Below are positions 1 through 7,474 of a stretch of DNA of 64,000 nucleotides, piece after piece. The translations under genes were made by a program, and so were the position numbers. Under the pieces are notes generated by a model. It did no database searches and was not told the origin of the DNA. It worked only from the letters and a program-made list of their open reading frames with translations. The first letter of the stretch is position 1; each line of letters starts with the position of its first letter. This stretch comes from Streptomyces omiyaensis. GTDB lineage: Bacteria; Actinomycetota; Actinomycetes; Streptomycetales; Streptomycetaceae. Where the stretch lies: contig NZ_BMVV01000019.1 in the NCBI RefSeq assembly GCF_014650895.1, positions 62,001 through 126,000 on the forward strand, read 5' to 3'.

Positions 1-706
1 CCGCCCCGCCGAGCAGCAGCGCCCGGGCGTGCCGCCTGCTCACCCGGCCCTCCCCCCAGGCGACGCCGAGCTGGTACGCGAAGAGCCACCCCGGCAGGAT
101 GTTCAGCAGGCTCAGCCAGGACGGCACGGCGTCCGCGTACGGGCCGTACCGCAGGAAGTCCACGACGGCGACCGAACCGAGCAGCGGGGCCGCCGTCCAC
201 ACCCCGAACCGGCGCGCGGCCCGCACGCACAGCGGGGTCAGCGCCGTCACCACCGTGTACACCCCGACGAACCACAGCGGCTGGATCACCAGCGTCGACG
301 CCGTCCGCAGCGTGTCCACCGGCACCCCGAGGGCGTGGTGGAGCAGCGGCAGCAGCGCCGCCCACACGGCGGTCACCCCGAGCACCGGCCGGCCCAGCCG
401 GGCGAGCCGCCCGCCGAGCCAGGCCCGGGCGGAGCCGGTCCGCCGCCGGTAGGACAGGACGGAGGCGTAGCCGCCGACCAGGAAGAAGATCCCCAGCATC
501 TGGAGGATCCAGCTCGCGGGGGCGAGCGCGCCGAAGGAGGCGAGCGGCGAGGCGTTGTGGAGCGCGCCGTCGGCGGAGAGCGTGAAACCGCCGAGGAGCC
601 AGTGTCCGGTGGGCACGGCGAGCAGTGCGAGGGCCCGCAGTCCGTCGACGGCCCGGTCGCGGTGGGCGGGGGTGCCGGCCTCGATCCTCCGGACGAGCGT
701 GCTCAT
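1..706 (-). CDS. Acyltransferase family 3 membrane protein (3' end outside window)
   Basis: Only the first 235 codons are inside the window. The protein opens with MSTLVRRIEAG and reaches RAVDGLRALALLAV followed by VPTGHWLLGG; this arginine-aspartate stretch with a nearby histidine is the usual N-terminal signature of acyltransferase-3 (OafA-like) membrane enzymes, which transfer acyl groups to sugars or lipids at the membrane. Several hydrophobic segments follow. The ATG at 706 overlaps the TGA of the upstream hydrolase gene in an ATGA (703-706), so the two are probably translationally coupled. The substrate cannot be read from the sequence. Confidence 0.75.
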   Translation of the reverse strand, partial: MSTLVRRIEAGTPAHRDRAVDGLRALALLAVPTGHWLLGGFTLSADGALHNASPLASFGALAPASWILQMLGIFFLVGGYASVLSYRRRTGSARAWLGGRLARLGRPVLGVTAVWAALLPLLHHALGVPVDTLRTASTLVIQPLWFVGVYTVVTALTPLCVRAARRFGVWTAAPLLGSVAVVDFLRYGPYADAVPSWLSLLNILPGWLFAYQLGVAWGEGRVSRRHARALLLGGA

Positions 707-1686
707 CGGACGTCCCCCTCGGCGATCGCGGCGAAGGCGCGCAGCGAGGAGGTGCCGGGCGCGAAGTAGCCGTCGTGCCCGTCGGCGTCCCGCGCGGGCA
801 CCGGACGGGCGCCGAACTCCGGCGCCGTGGGGTCGGTGCCGTGCCCGTACCCGGCGACGGCCACGTTCGGCACCCGGTCGATCCAGTCCGTCGGGTCCTT
901 CGCCGCCCACACCCGGGCGGTCGTCCGCAGCGCGGCCACGTTCCCGGCCCGCATGCCGGGGGAGCCGAGGACCACCAGGTCCTTCGCCTTCAGGTCGTGC
1001 GCGGCGAGGCCGCAGACCACGGAGCCGTAGCTGTGGCAGAACAGCGAGGGCTCGGGGCGCACCCCGGCGGCCCGCAGCCCCTCGGTGAAGCGGACCAGCC
1101 GTCCGGCGCCCGCCTCCGCCAGCTCGCCCGAGGCGGCGTCGAGCCCGACGCCCAGCGGCGTGGTGTAGCCGGCCCAGGCGACGACGGCCGTCCGCCCGCC
1201 GGTCGCCTCCCGCAGCGCGGTGGCCTTGCGGGTGAGGGAGTCCAGGCGCCCGGCGTCGACGTCGGAGCCCGGCACCAGCACCGCGACCCGCCCGGCCGTC
1301 GCCAGGTCGCCGTAGACCAGGACCGTCTGGCCCCGGCCGCGCGGATCGTGCGCCAGGACCCGCGCACCCGGGTACCGGCCGCCGGCCGTCAGGGAGTTGG
1401 CCTCGTAGCGCAGCTCCAGCGGTGCCCCGTCCAGGTTCCCCACCACCGTCGGGTGCGCCCGCACGAGCCCGCGCCGCTCTTCGGGGCCGAGGCCGGCGAA
1501 GAAGCGCGCGACCCCCGCCGGGTCCATCCGCTCCGGGTCCGGCAGTCCCGCCGCCCGCCACTGCGCGGTCCCCGCCGGCGGCCCGGTGACCGGCTTCTGC
1601 GCGGTCCCGGAGGCCCAGCCCGCCGTCCCCGCCACGCCCGCCGCCACCATGACGGCGGTCACCAGGGTCCTCGTGATGCGGCGCAT
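703..1686 (-). CDS. Secreted alpha/beta hydrolase (DUF1023-like), 327 aa
   Basis: The start MRRITRTLVTAVMVAAGVAG gives a clear signal peptide; a longer upstream in-frame start would add a proline-rich leader that spoils it. The nucleophile elbow is in FCHSYGSVVCGLAA, a GXSXG-like motif in which the first glycine is replaced by histidine, as is common in actinobacterial DUF1023 hydrolases. Other conserved blocks are WAGYTTPLGVGLDAASGEL and LGSPGMRAG, and the catalytic histidine is likely in HDGYF near the C terminus. The gene is closely similar to the hydrolase at 5125-6339, sharing these blocks, so the two are paralogues. It overlaps the downstream acyltransferase start by 4 bases. The substrate is unknown; an extracytoplasmic ester or lipid is an inference. 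Confidence 0.85.
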   Translation of the reverse strand: MRRITRTLVTAVMVAAGVAGTAGWASGTAQKPVTGPPAGTAQWRAAGLPDPERMDPAGVARFFAGLGPEERRGLVRAHPTVVGNLDGAPLELRYEANSLTAGGRYPGARVLAHDPRGRGQTVLVYGDLATAGRVAVLVPGSDVDAGRLDSLTRKATALREATGGRTAVVAWAGYTTPLGVGLDAASGELAEAGAGRLVRFTEGLRAAGVRPEPSLFCHSYGSVVCGLAAHDLKAKDLVVLGSPGMRAGNVAALRTTARVWAAKDPTDWIDRVPNVAVAGYGHGTDPTAPEFGARPVPARDADGHDGYFAPGTSSLRAFAAIAEGDVR

Positions 1687-1851
1687 GTCCGCCCTCCCTC
1701 TCCTCGGCTCCTCGGCCCTCCCGGGGCTGTTCCGGGGGCGAGAGGAAGGTAGGAAGGGGGTGGGGGACGGCACGTCACACCGGGGAGCCAACTCCCGTGC
1801 CGTACCGGGGTAGGGGGTGGACGAGGGGCCGGCCCCCGGCGGGGGGTGGGG

Positions 1852-2529
1852 TCAGCCCCCGGGGGTCACCAGGCCCGACTCGTAGGCGAAGACCACCGCC
1901 TGGGCGCGATCCCGCAGGTCGAGCTTGGCGAGCACCCGCCCGATGTGCGTCTTCACCGTCTGCTCGGCGAGCACGAGCCGCTCCGCGATCTCCTGGTTGG
2001 ACAGTCCGCGGGCGATGAGTTCGAGCACCTCGGTCTCACGGGGCGTCAGGCCGTTGAGCCGGAGCGCCGTCACGTCCTTGCGGGCGGCCGGGCGGGTGGC
2101 GGCGAAGTCGGCGATGAGCCGGCGCGTCACCGACGGCGCGAGCAGCGCGTCGCCCGCCGCGACCACCCGCACGGCGGAGATCAGGTCGGCCGGCGGCGCG
2201 TCCTTGAGCAGGAAGCCGGAGGCGCCCGCCCGCAGCGCCTCGTACACGTAGTCGTCGACGTCGAAGGTGGTCAGCATCAGCACCTTGGGCCGGTGGGTCG
2301 TCCCGGCCGGCGGGTGCAGGATCTCCCGGGCCGCCGCCAGTCCGTCGAGCTCCGGCATCCGCACGTCCATCAGGACCACGTCGGGGTGGACGGTCCGCGC
2401 CACCTCGATCCCCTGCCGCCCGTCCGGGGCCTCACCGACCACGTCGATGTCGCTCTGCGCGGCCAGCAGCGCGGCGAACCCCGCCCGCACCATGGCCTGG
2501 TCGTCCACGATGATCACCCGAATGGTCAC
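1852..2529 (-). CDS. NarL/FixJ-type response regulator
   Basis: This is a 225-residue response regulator with a receiver domain (about residues 3-120) and a LuxR-type helix-turn-helix (about 155-215). The acidic pair is in IIVDD, the phosphoacceptor is Asp55 in VVLMDVRMPE, and the conserved Lys is in SGFLLKDAP. The DNA-binding part reads LTPRETEVLELIARGLSNQE and then VKTHIGRVLAKL. Translation starts at GTG 2529. The partner kinase gene lies 112 bases upstream on the same strand and the pair is very probably one two-component system. The signal and target genes are unknown; the flanking hydrolase and acyltransferase genes are candidates by position only. Confidence 0.93.
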   Translation of the reverse strand: MTIRVIIVDDQAMVRAGFAALLAAQSDIDVVGEAPDGRQGIEVARTVHPDVVLMDVRMPELDGLAAAREILHPPAGTTHRPKVLMLTTFDVDDYVYEALRAGASGFLLKDAPPADLISAVRVVAAGDALLAPSVTRRLIADFAATRPAARKDVTALRLNGLTPRETEVLELIARGLSNQEIAERLVLAEQTVKTHIGRVLAKLDLRDRAQAVVFAYESGLVTPGG

Positions 2530-2641
2530 ACGGCGTCCTTGGTCGTCGGTCCTTCTCCTGCCCGGTCGACCTTAGGCCGTGCCGCACGCCCCGCGCCCCG
2601 TGTGCCGCCCGGCTCCGGGTGCGGGCCGGGGCCGGGGACGG

Positions 2642-3991
2642 TCACGCCGCGCCCGGGGTCTCCCCGACGGCGTCCCCGGTGCCGAGGGGCAGGGCGGCCG
2701 CCACGCGGAAGCCGCCGTCCGCGAGGGGGCCGGTGTCGAGGGTGCCGCCGGTGAGCCGGACGCGCTCGCGCATCCCGACCAGGCCGTGGCCCGTGCCCGA
2801 GCCCTCCAGCGGCGAGACCGGCTCCCCGGCGGGGCCGTTGACCACCAGGACCGTCAGCAGCCCGGAGCCGTCCTCGCGCACCGACACCCGGGTGGGGGCG
2901 CCCGGCGCGTGCCGCACCACGTTGGCGAGCGCCTCCTGCACGATCCGGTACGCCGAGAGGCCGACGGCCTGCGGCACCTCGGTCCGGCCGTCCACGAGCT
3001 CCACGGCGAGCGACAGCTCGGCCGGCACCCCCGCCCGCACGGTCGCCTCCACCAGCTGCTGGAGCCGGTCCAGGCCGGGCTGCGGGGCCCGCTCGCCCTC
3101 GCCGCCGTCGCTGCGGAGCACCACGAGCAGCCGCCGCATCTCGGCCAGCGACTCCCGCGCGCTGCCCGCGATCGACGCGAACTCCTCCCGGGCCGCCTCC
3201 GGCAGCTCCGGGATCCGGTAGGGGGCGGAGTCGGCCTGCACGGTGATCACCGACATGTGGTGGGCGACCACGTCGTGCAGCTCGCGGGCGATCCGGGCCC
3301 GCTCCTCCAGGAGGGTGCGGCGGGCCCGTTCGGCCTCGCTGATGGTCTCCTGCTCGGCCAGCCGGCGCTGGGCCTCGGCCCGCGCCCGGACGGCCGAGGT
3401 GAGCAGCAGCAGCATGCCGCTGAGCACGAAGAGCAGCGTGGTGACCCCCGGGTCGCCGTACGGCCGCACGACCTCCAGCAGGTAGCCGGCCGCGCCGGTC
3501 GCCAGCCACACGCCGACGAGGGTGCGCCGGGGCTCGCGCAGTCCGAGCGCGACCATCAGCGCGCAGTACCCGACGACGACCGGCGGGGTCCACGGCCACA
3601 GCTGGGCGCGGGGCCCGTCGGAGGCCAGCAGGACCAGCGCCCCGGCGACGTCGGCGGGCAGCACGATCCACCAGGCGTGCAGCGGCCGGGTGGCGGCGAG
3701 CAGCAGCGGCGCGGTCTGCGCGGTGGCGAGTGCGCCGGCGAGCGCGCCGGGCACGTCGTAGTCGTGGACCAGCAGGTGGACGGTGACCGGCAGCAGGGAG
3801 GCGACGAGCGCGACGCCGAAGCCGTAGGGCAGCAGCCGCGCCCACCGCGAGGAGGCGCCCGCGAAGGGGGCGGAGCCGGGTGCTGCGGGCGTGGCGAAGG
3901 TGGCTTCCAGGGCCTGGAGGGCCACCCGTGACCAGTCCCGCAGACGGACCGCCCACCGCCGCGGCGCCGGCCGCTTCTCGATCGCTCTCAT
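2642..3991 (-). CDS. Sensor histidine kinase of the HisKA_3 (NarL-partner) type
   Basis: The 449-residue protein has an N-terminal region with about six hydrophobic segments (roughly residues 50-205), a short coiled stretch rich in Ala, Arg and Glu, and the dimerisation/phosphotransfer motif ARIARELHDVVAHHMSV, with the phosphorylated histidine near residue 239. The C-terminal ATPase domain shows an N-box (QEALANVVRHA) and a G-box (GTGHGLVGMRERV). It should phosphorylate the regulator encoded just downstream. No extracellular sensing domain is visible, so membrane or lipid stress sensing through the membrane helices is possible but only inferred. Start ATG 3991 gives MRAIEKRPAP. Confidence 0.92.
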   Translation of the reverse strand: MRAIEKRPAPRRWAVRLRDWSRVALQALEATFATPAAPGSAPFAGASSRWARLLPYGFGVALVASLLPVTVHLLVHDYDVPGALAGALATAQTAPLLLAATRPLHAWWIVLPADVAGALVLLASDGPRAQLWPWTPPVVVGYCALMVALGLREPRRTLVGVWLATGAAGYLLEVVRPYGDPGVTTLLFVLSGMLLLLTSAVRARAEAQRRLAEQETISEAERARRTLLEERARIARELHDVVAHHMSVITVQADSAPYRIPELPEAAREEFASIAGSARESLAEMRRLLVVLRSDGGEGERAPQPGLDRLQQLVEATVRAGVPAELSLAVELVDGRTEVPQAVGLSAYRIVQEALANVVRHAPGAPTRVSVREDGSGLLTVLVVNGPAGEPVSPLEGSGTGHGLVGMRERVRLTGGTLDTGPLADGGFRVAAALPLGTGDAVGETPGAA

Positions 3992-4055
3992 GACGGGTCA
4001 GCCTAGGTTCGCGACCGGGCCGCCGTCGTCGTACCAGGGGTCCCCCCGGCGGCCG

Positions 4056-4067
4056 ATACCCAGGTAT
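4056..4067. promoter_or_regulatory. Inverted repeat ATACC-CA-GGTAT upstream of the kinase gene
   Basis: A 5-bp inverted repeat with a 2-base spacer lies 65-76 bases upstream of the kinase start codon and could be an operator or part of its promoter. No protein can be assigned. Confidence 0.3.
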
Positions 4068-4109
4068 GACACCCACCCGCCGGCACGGGGGTCCCGCGCA
4101 CGGGCGGCG

Positions 4110-4146
4110 GGGCCTCGGGCCACGGCCTTGCGCGGTCCCGAGGCCC
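4110..4146 (-). terminator. Hairpin downstream of the DUF4429 gene
   Basis: GGGCCTCGGG at 4110-4119 pairs with CCCGAGGCCC at 4137-4146. The hairpin follows the stop of the 4184-5059 gene on its own strand, and probably separates it from the two-component genes. Confidence 0.5.
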
Positions 4147-4183
4147 GGCGGGATGCGGGCCCGGGGCCCGGGCCCCGCCCGCG

Positions 4184-5059
4184 CTACAGCTCGGCCAGGA
4201 GCTCCGTCTTCTTCGCCGCGAACTCCTCGTCCGTCACGAGGCCCGCCTGGTACAGCTCACCCAGGTGCCGAATCCTTTCGGCAACGGCGCCGGGATCCCC
4301 GTGCGCCGCGCCGCGCGCCCCCGCGGGGACGGGCGTGCGGTCCTTGGCGCGGATCGCGGAGAGGACCGCCGCCGCGAAGGGGAGGGAGTCGTGCACCGGG
4401 CCGTAGCCGAGGCCGAAGACGACCGACGCCGGGTCGTGGTCCGGCCGCTCCGGCCGCACCCCGCCGCCCCGGGGGAGCAGCCGCAGGAAGCCGCCGGGGG
4501 AGTCCGGCGACCGCCACTCGACCCCGCTCAGCTCCCGGACCCGGAAGGACTGGTCGCCCGTCTTCCACTTCTCCGACGTCGCCATCGTCGAGGACCAGCG
4601 GAACGCGACCTCGGAGGAGCCGTCGAAGGAGGCCTTGCCGTCGTACGCCTTGAAGGAGAGCGGCCCCTGCGGCGGCGCGACCAGGAAGCCCGTGTCGAGC
4701 CGGTCCGCCGGGTCCGCCGGGACCACCGAGGCCAGCTCGTCGCGCCAGCGGGCGGCGAGCGCCTCCCGGTCGGCGGGCAGCGCGAGCCGGTACGGATCGC
4801 AGGCCTCCTTCAGCTGCCCGGCCGCCGCCTCCATCAGGGGATCGGCGCCCGGCCGCGGCACGGCGTGCAGGACGACGGTGCCGCGCCGCCCCGGCGCGAG
4901 CGTCGCCGACGCCAGCGCCTCGTACGGCACGCGTCGCTCACGCAGCGCCTGGAACAGCCTCGGCGTACGGATCCCCCGTTCGAAGCGGATGACAAGTGCG
5001 TCGCTCTCCAGCTCCCAGGTGGCATGAATTCCGGCCAGCACATCACCCATACGCCTCAT
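4184..5059 (-). CDS. DUF4429/SHOCT domain protein
   Basis: The first two thirds contain two DUF4429-like repeats (for example GIHATWELESDALVIRF near the N terminus and PLSFKAYDGKASF in the middle). The last 35 residues, IRHLGELYQAGLVTDEEF followed by AAKKTELLAEL, form a SHOCT motif, a short helical module often found at the C termini of oligomerising bacterial proteins. No signal peptide or membrane helix is seen, so it should be cytoplasmic. Two ATGs nine bases apart (5059 and 5050) are possible starts and neither has a strong ribosome-binding site. A role as a membrane-surface or stress protein has been suggested for relatives, but function is unknown. Confidence 0.8.
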   Translation of the reverse strand: MRRMGDVLAGIHATWELESDALVIRFERGIRTPRLFQALRERRVPYEALASATLAPGRRGTVVLHAVPRPGADPLMEAAAGQLKEACDPYRLALPADREALAARWRDELASVVPADPADRLDTGFLVAPPQGPLSFKAYDGKASFDGSSEVAFRWSSTMATSEKWKTGDQSFRVRELSGVEWRSPDSPGGFLRLLPRGGGVRPERPDHDPASVVFGLGYGPVHDSLPFAAAVLSAIRAKDRTPVPAGARGAAHGDPGAVAERIRHLGELYQAGLVTDEEFAAKKTELLAEL

Positions 5060-5124
5060 CGTAAGCGTCGCGTGGCCCTGCGTCGCCCCTCGGAACTGTC
5101 AGGAAATTCCGTGATCTACGCGCG

Positions 5125-6339
5125 TCAGAAACCGCCCGCACCGGAGATTCCCCCGTGGCACTCGCCGTCGGCACGTGCGCAGACGACCCGCCCGAAGGCC
5201 CCTGCGCCTATCGCCGCGAAGTTGCCGAGGCTCTCCGTGCCCGGCTCGAAATAGCCGGTGTGCCCGGCCGCCCCGGCGGCCGAGACCAGCCGCGCGCCGA
5301 ACTCGGGCGCCACCGGGTCCGCCCCGTGCCCGACCCCGCCGACCTCCAGGTGCGGGACGTCCGCGATCCAGTCGGCCGCGTCCCGCATCGCCCATATCCG
5401 GGCCCGGGTGTCCAGCTCCGCCGCCGTCTCCACCCGCATCCCGGGACTGCCGGCCACCGCCAGGTCGGTCACCCGCCCCGGCAGCCGGGGCGCGGCGAGC
5501 CCGCACAGCACGGAGCCGTAGCTGTGGCAGAAGAGCGCCACCCGCGCCTTCCCCGGCAGGCCCTCGGTCAGCCGCACCAGCCGGTCGGCGCCGGACGCGG
5601 CGAGCCGCCCGGTCGCCGCGTCCACGCCCACCCGCGCGGGGGCGGTGTAGCCGGCCCAGGCGATGACCGCGACCCGGGCGCCGGGCGCGGTCCTGCGCTC
5701 GGCCTCGTACAGCGCCTGCGCCATGCCGACGGGGGCGGTGTAGCGCCCCCGCGTCTTCTGGAAGGTGAGGAGGTGGGTGTCGACGCCGGGCACGATCACC
5801 GACACCCGCCGGGCCCGTTCCAGATCGCCCAGGACCTCGGCCGCCCGCCCGGTGCCGGTGGGGTCGAAGGCGAGGATCCGGCGTCCGGGCTGCAGCAGGG
5901 AGACGAAGCGGTCCACCCGCCGGCGGGCCTCGTGCCGGCCCTCGGCGGAGAGCCGGGGGTCGTGGAGACGGGGGCGCTCGGCCTCCAGCGCGCGCGTGAG
6001 CCCGATCCGGTTGGCGCGGTAGCGCAGGGCGGGCGGCGCCCCGTCCAGGTTGCCGACGACGAGCGGGTACCGCTCGGCGAGCTCCTCGGAGCGGGCCCGG
6101 CCCAGCGCGGCGAACCAGGCGGCGACGGTCCGGGGCGGGGCGGTGGCCGGGTCGGGCGGCGGGGCGTCGCCGACCCGCTCCCGCGCCCAGGCGCTCAGCG
6201 CGGCCTCCATCGAGGCCGGGGACACCGGCCGGTGCCGGATCGCGGTCCAGCCGGTGGTCGCGAGCATGACGAGGACGACACCCAGCACGAGCAGGGTGCG
6301 CAGGACGGTGAGGGACGGCGGGACGTCGGCGGAGGTCAC
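5125..6339 (-). CDS. Secreted or membrane-anchored alpha/beta hydrolase (DUF1023-like), 404 aa
   Basis: This is a second copy of the hydrolase type at 703-1686. Matching blocks include WAGYTAPARVGVDAATGRL, FCHSYGSVLCGLAAPRL and VAGSPGMRVETA, and HTGYFEPGTESL near the C terminus supplies the likely catalytic histidine. A GTG start at 6339 gives a hydrophobic leader (TVLRTLLVLGVVLVMLA), either a signal peptide or an N-terminal anchor. It is longer than its paralogue because of an insertion between the leader and the core. The coding frame stays open upstream into the repeat array at 6391-6550, but that extension is low-complexity and is not taken as coding. The substrate is unknown. Confidence 0.85.
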   Translation of the reverse strand: MTSADVPPSLTVLRTLLVLGVVLVMLATTGWTAIRHRPVSPASMEAALSAWARERVGDAPPPDPATAPPRTVAAWFAALGRARSEELAERYPLVVGNLDGAPPALRYRANRIGLTRALEAERPRLHDPRLSAEGRHEARRRVDRFVSLLQPGRRILAFDPTGTGRAAEVLGDLERARRVSVIVPGVDTHLLTFQKTRGRYTAPVGMAQALYEAERRTAPGARVAVIAWAGYTAPARVGVDAATGRLAASGADRLVRLTEGLPGKARVALFCHSYGSVLCGLAAPRLPGRVTDLAVAGSPGMRVETAAELDTRARIWAMRDAADWIADVPHLEVGGVGHGADPVAPEFGARLVSAAGAAGHTGYFEPGTESLGNFAAIGAGAFGRVVCARADGECHGGISGAGGF

Positions 6340-6390
6340 GGGCGGACACCCTAGACGGCCGAGATGACGGACCCGTCCGCGAGGCGTCCC

Positions 6391-6542
6391 GGTGACGTAC
6401 GGAGCGGATTTCGGTGACGTACGGGAGGGGTCCGGTGACGCGCGGAGCGGACCTCGTGACGTACGGGAGGCCTCCGGTGACGCACGGAGCGGAGCCCGGT
6501 GACGCAGGGGAGGCGTCCGGTGACGTACGGGGCGGGCGCCCC
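6391..6542. repeat. Alternating tandem array, two 21-22-bp half units (about 43-bp period)
   Basis: Seven units begin with (G)GTGACG: 6391, 6413, 6434, 6456, 6476, 6498 and 6519. They alternate between an A form (GGTGACGYRCGGAGCGGA) and a B form (GGTGACGTACGGGAGG), giving a higher-order period near 43 bp. The array fills the space between the tetR stop (6685) and the start of the 5125-6339 hydrolase (6339), so it lies upstream of the hydrolase. The bases from about 6543 to 6684 hold no gene or clear signal beyond degenerate copies. Confidence 0.85.
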
Positions 6543-6684
6543 GTGACGCCTGGTGAGATCCGCCACGGAGGGAGCGCCGGGCGCGCACCGGCCCGTACGG
6601 GGAGGGGCGCGCGGTGCGGTCCGTGCGGAGAGGCCCGTGCGGGGAGGCGCGGGGTGCGCCGCGGGCGGCACCGCCGCCGTCCGC

Positions 6685-7350
6685 TCAGCCGTGCGCGCGC
6701 GGCTCCCGCCAGTGGAGGGAGAGCGCGGGGCCCAGGTGGTCCAGGTACCACTCGGTGAGGGCCCGGATCCCCTCCAGGGTGCGGTCCGGCCCCTTGCCCC
6801 ACATCTGGCCGGTGACCCGCATCACCCCGCTGAAGGCGGCCACCGCGATCCGGGGCCGCGGGTCGGCGTCCACGTCGAGCCCCTCGCGGCGGGCGACGAG
6901 CCGGGCGATGGTCTCCTCCATCTCGCTGGAGCGCCGCAGGTGCGCGGCGAGCAGCGCCGGCGTCGACTCGATCATGAAGAAGGTCCGGAGGTACAGCTCG
7001 ACCGGGACGATCTCGTCGATCGTCTCGCCCACGCGGTCCCAGGCGGCGAGCACGGAGTGGCGCATCGCGTCGAAGGGGCCCTCCTCGGGCGGGCGGGCCG
7101 CCAGCGCCCGGACGAACTCCTCCTCCACCATCCGCTGGACGGCGAAGGCGACCTCCTCCTTGGAGGAGAAGTAGCGGAAGAAGGTGCGCTGGGAGACCTC
7201 GACCGCCTCGGCGATCTCGTCGACGGTGGTCCCCTCGTACCCCTGGGTCGTGAAGAGCTCCAGGGCGACCCGGACGAGCGCGTCACGGGTGCGCCGCTTC
7301 TTCCGCTCGCGCAGGCCGGGCGCGGACGGTCCGGGGGCGGGCAGGGTCAA
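6685..7350 (-). CDS. TetR family repressor, divergent from DHA2 efflux gene
   Basis: The 221-residue protein has a TetR N-terminal helix-turn-helix (about residues 17-65) with VDEIAEAVEVSQRTFFRYF followed by SSKEEV, and a variable helical C-terminal ligand domain. The frame begins at a TTG codon (7350) preceded by an A- and G-rich stretch (AAAAGAGA) at suitable distance; no ATG or GTG gives a full helix-turn-helix with a better site. It is transcribed away from the efflux gene at 7475, and the shared 124-base spacer has several inverted and direct repeats, so it is expected to repress both itself and the pump. The inducer is unknown. Confidence 0.9.
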   Translation of the reverse strand: MTLPAPGPSAPGLRERKKRRTRDALVRVALELFTTQGYEGTTVDEIAEAVEVSQRTFFRYFSSKEEVAFAVQRMVEEEFVRALAARPPEEGPFDAMRHSVLAAWDRVGETIDEIVPVELYLRTFFMIESTPALLAAHLRRSSEMEETIARLVARREGLDVDADPRPRIAVAAFSGVMRVTGQMWGKGPDRTLEGIRALTEWYLDHLGPALSLHWREPRAHG

Positions 7351-7410
7351 CGAGGTCTCTTTTCCGTCGAATACGGGAGGTTCTTCCTGCTCAGGGTACC
7401 TGTGAGCTAC

Positions 7411-7474
7411 GTGACAGTTACCGACGCGTGAATCACTTTGTCAATTGTCAGTGGCTGTCACTAGCCTCGTTCCC
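7411..7474 (+). promoter_or_regulatory. Efflux promoter with candidate TetR operator repeats
   Basis: A TTGTCA box (7438-7443) lies 18 bases before TAGCCT (7462-7467), which places the start of transcription close to the ATG at 7475. The same stretch has GTGACAG (7411-7417) facing CTGTCAC (7455-7461), the palindrome GTGAATCAC (7428-7436), and a second TTGTCA (7445-7450). These overlap the promoter as expected for a TetR operator. Confidence 0.5.
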
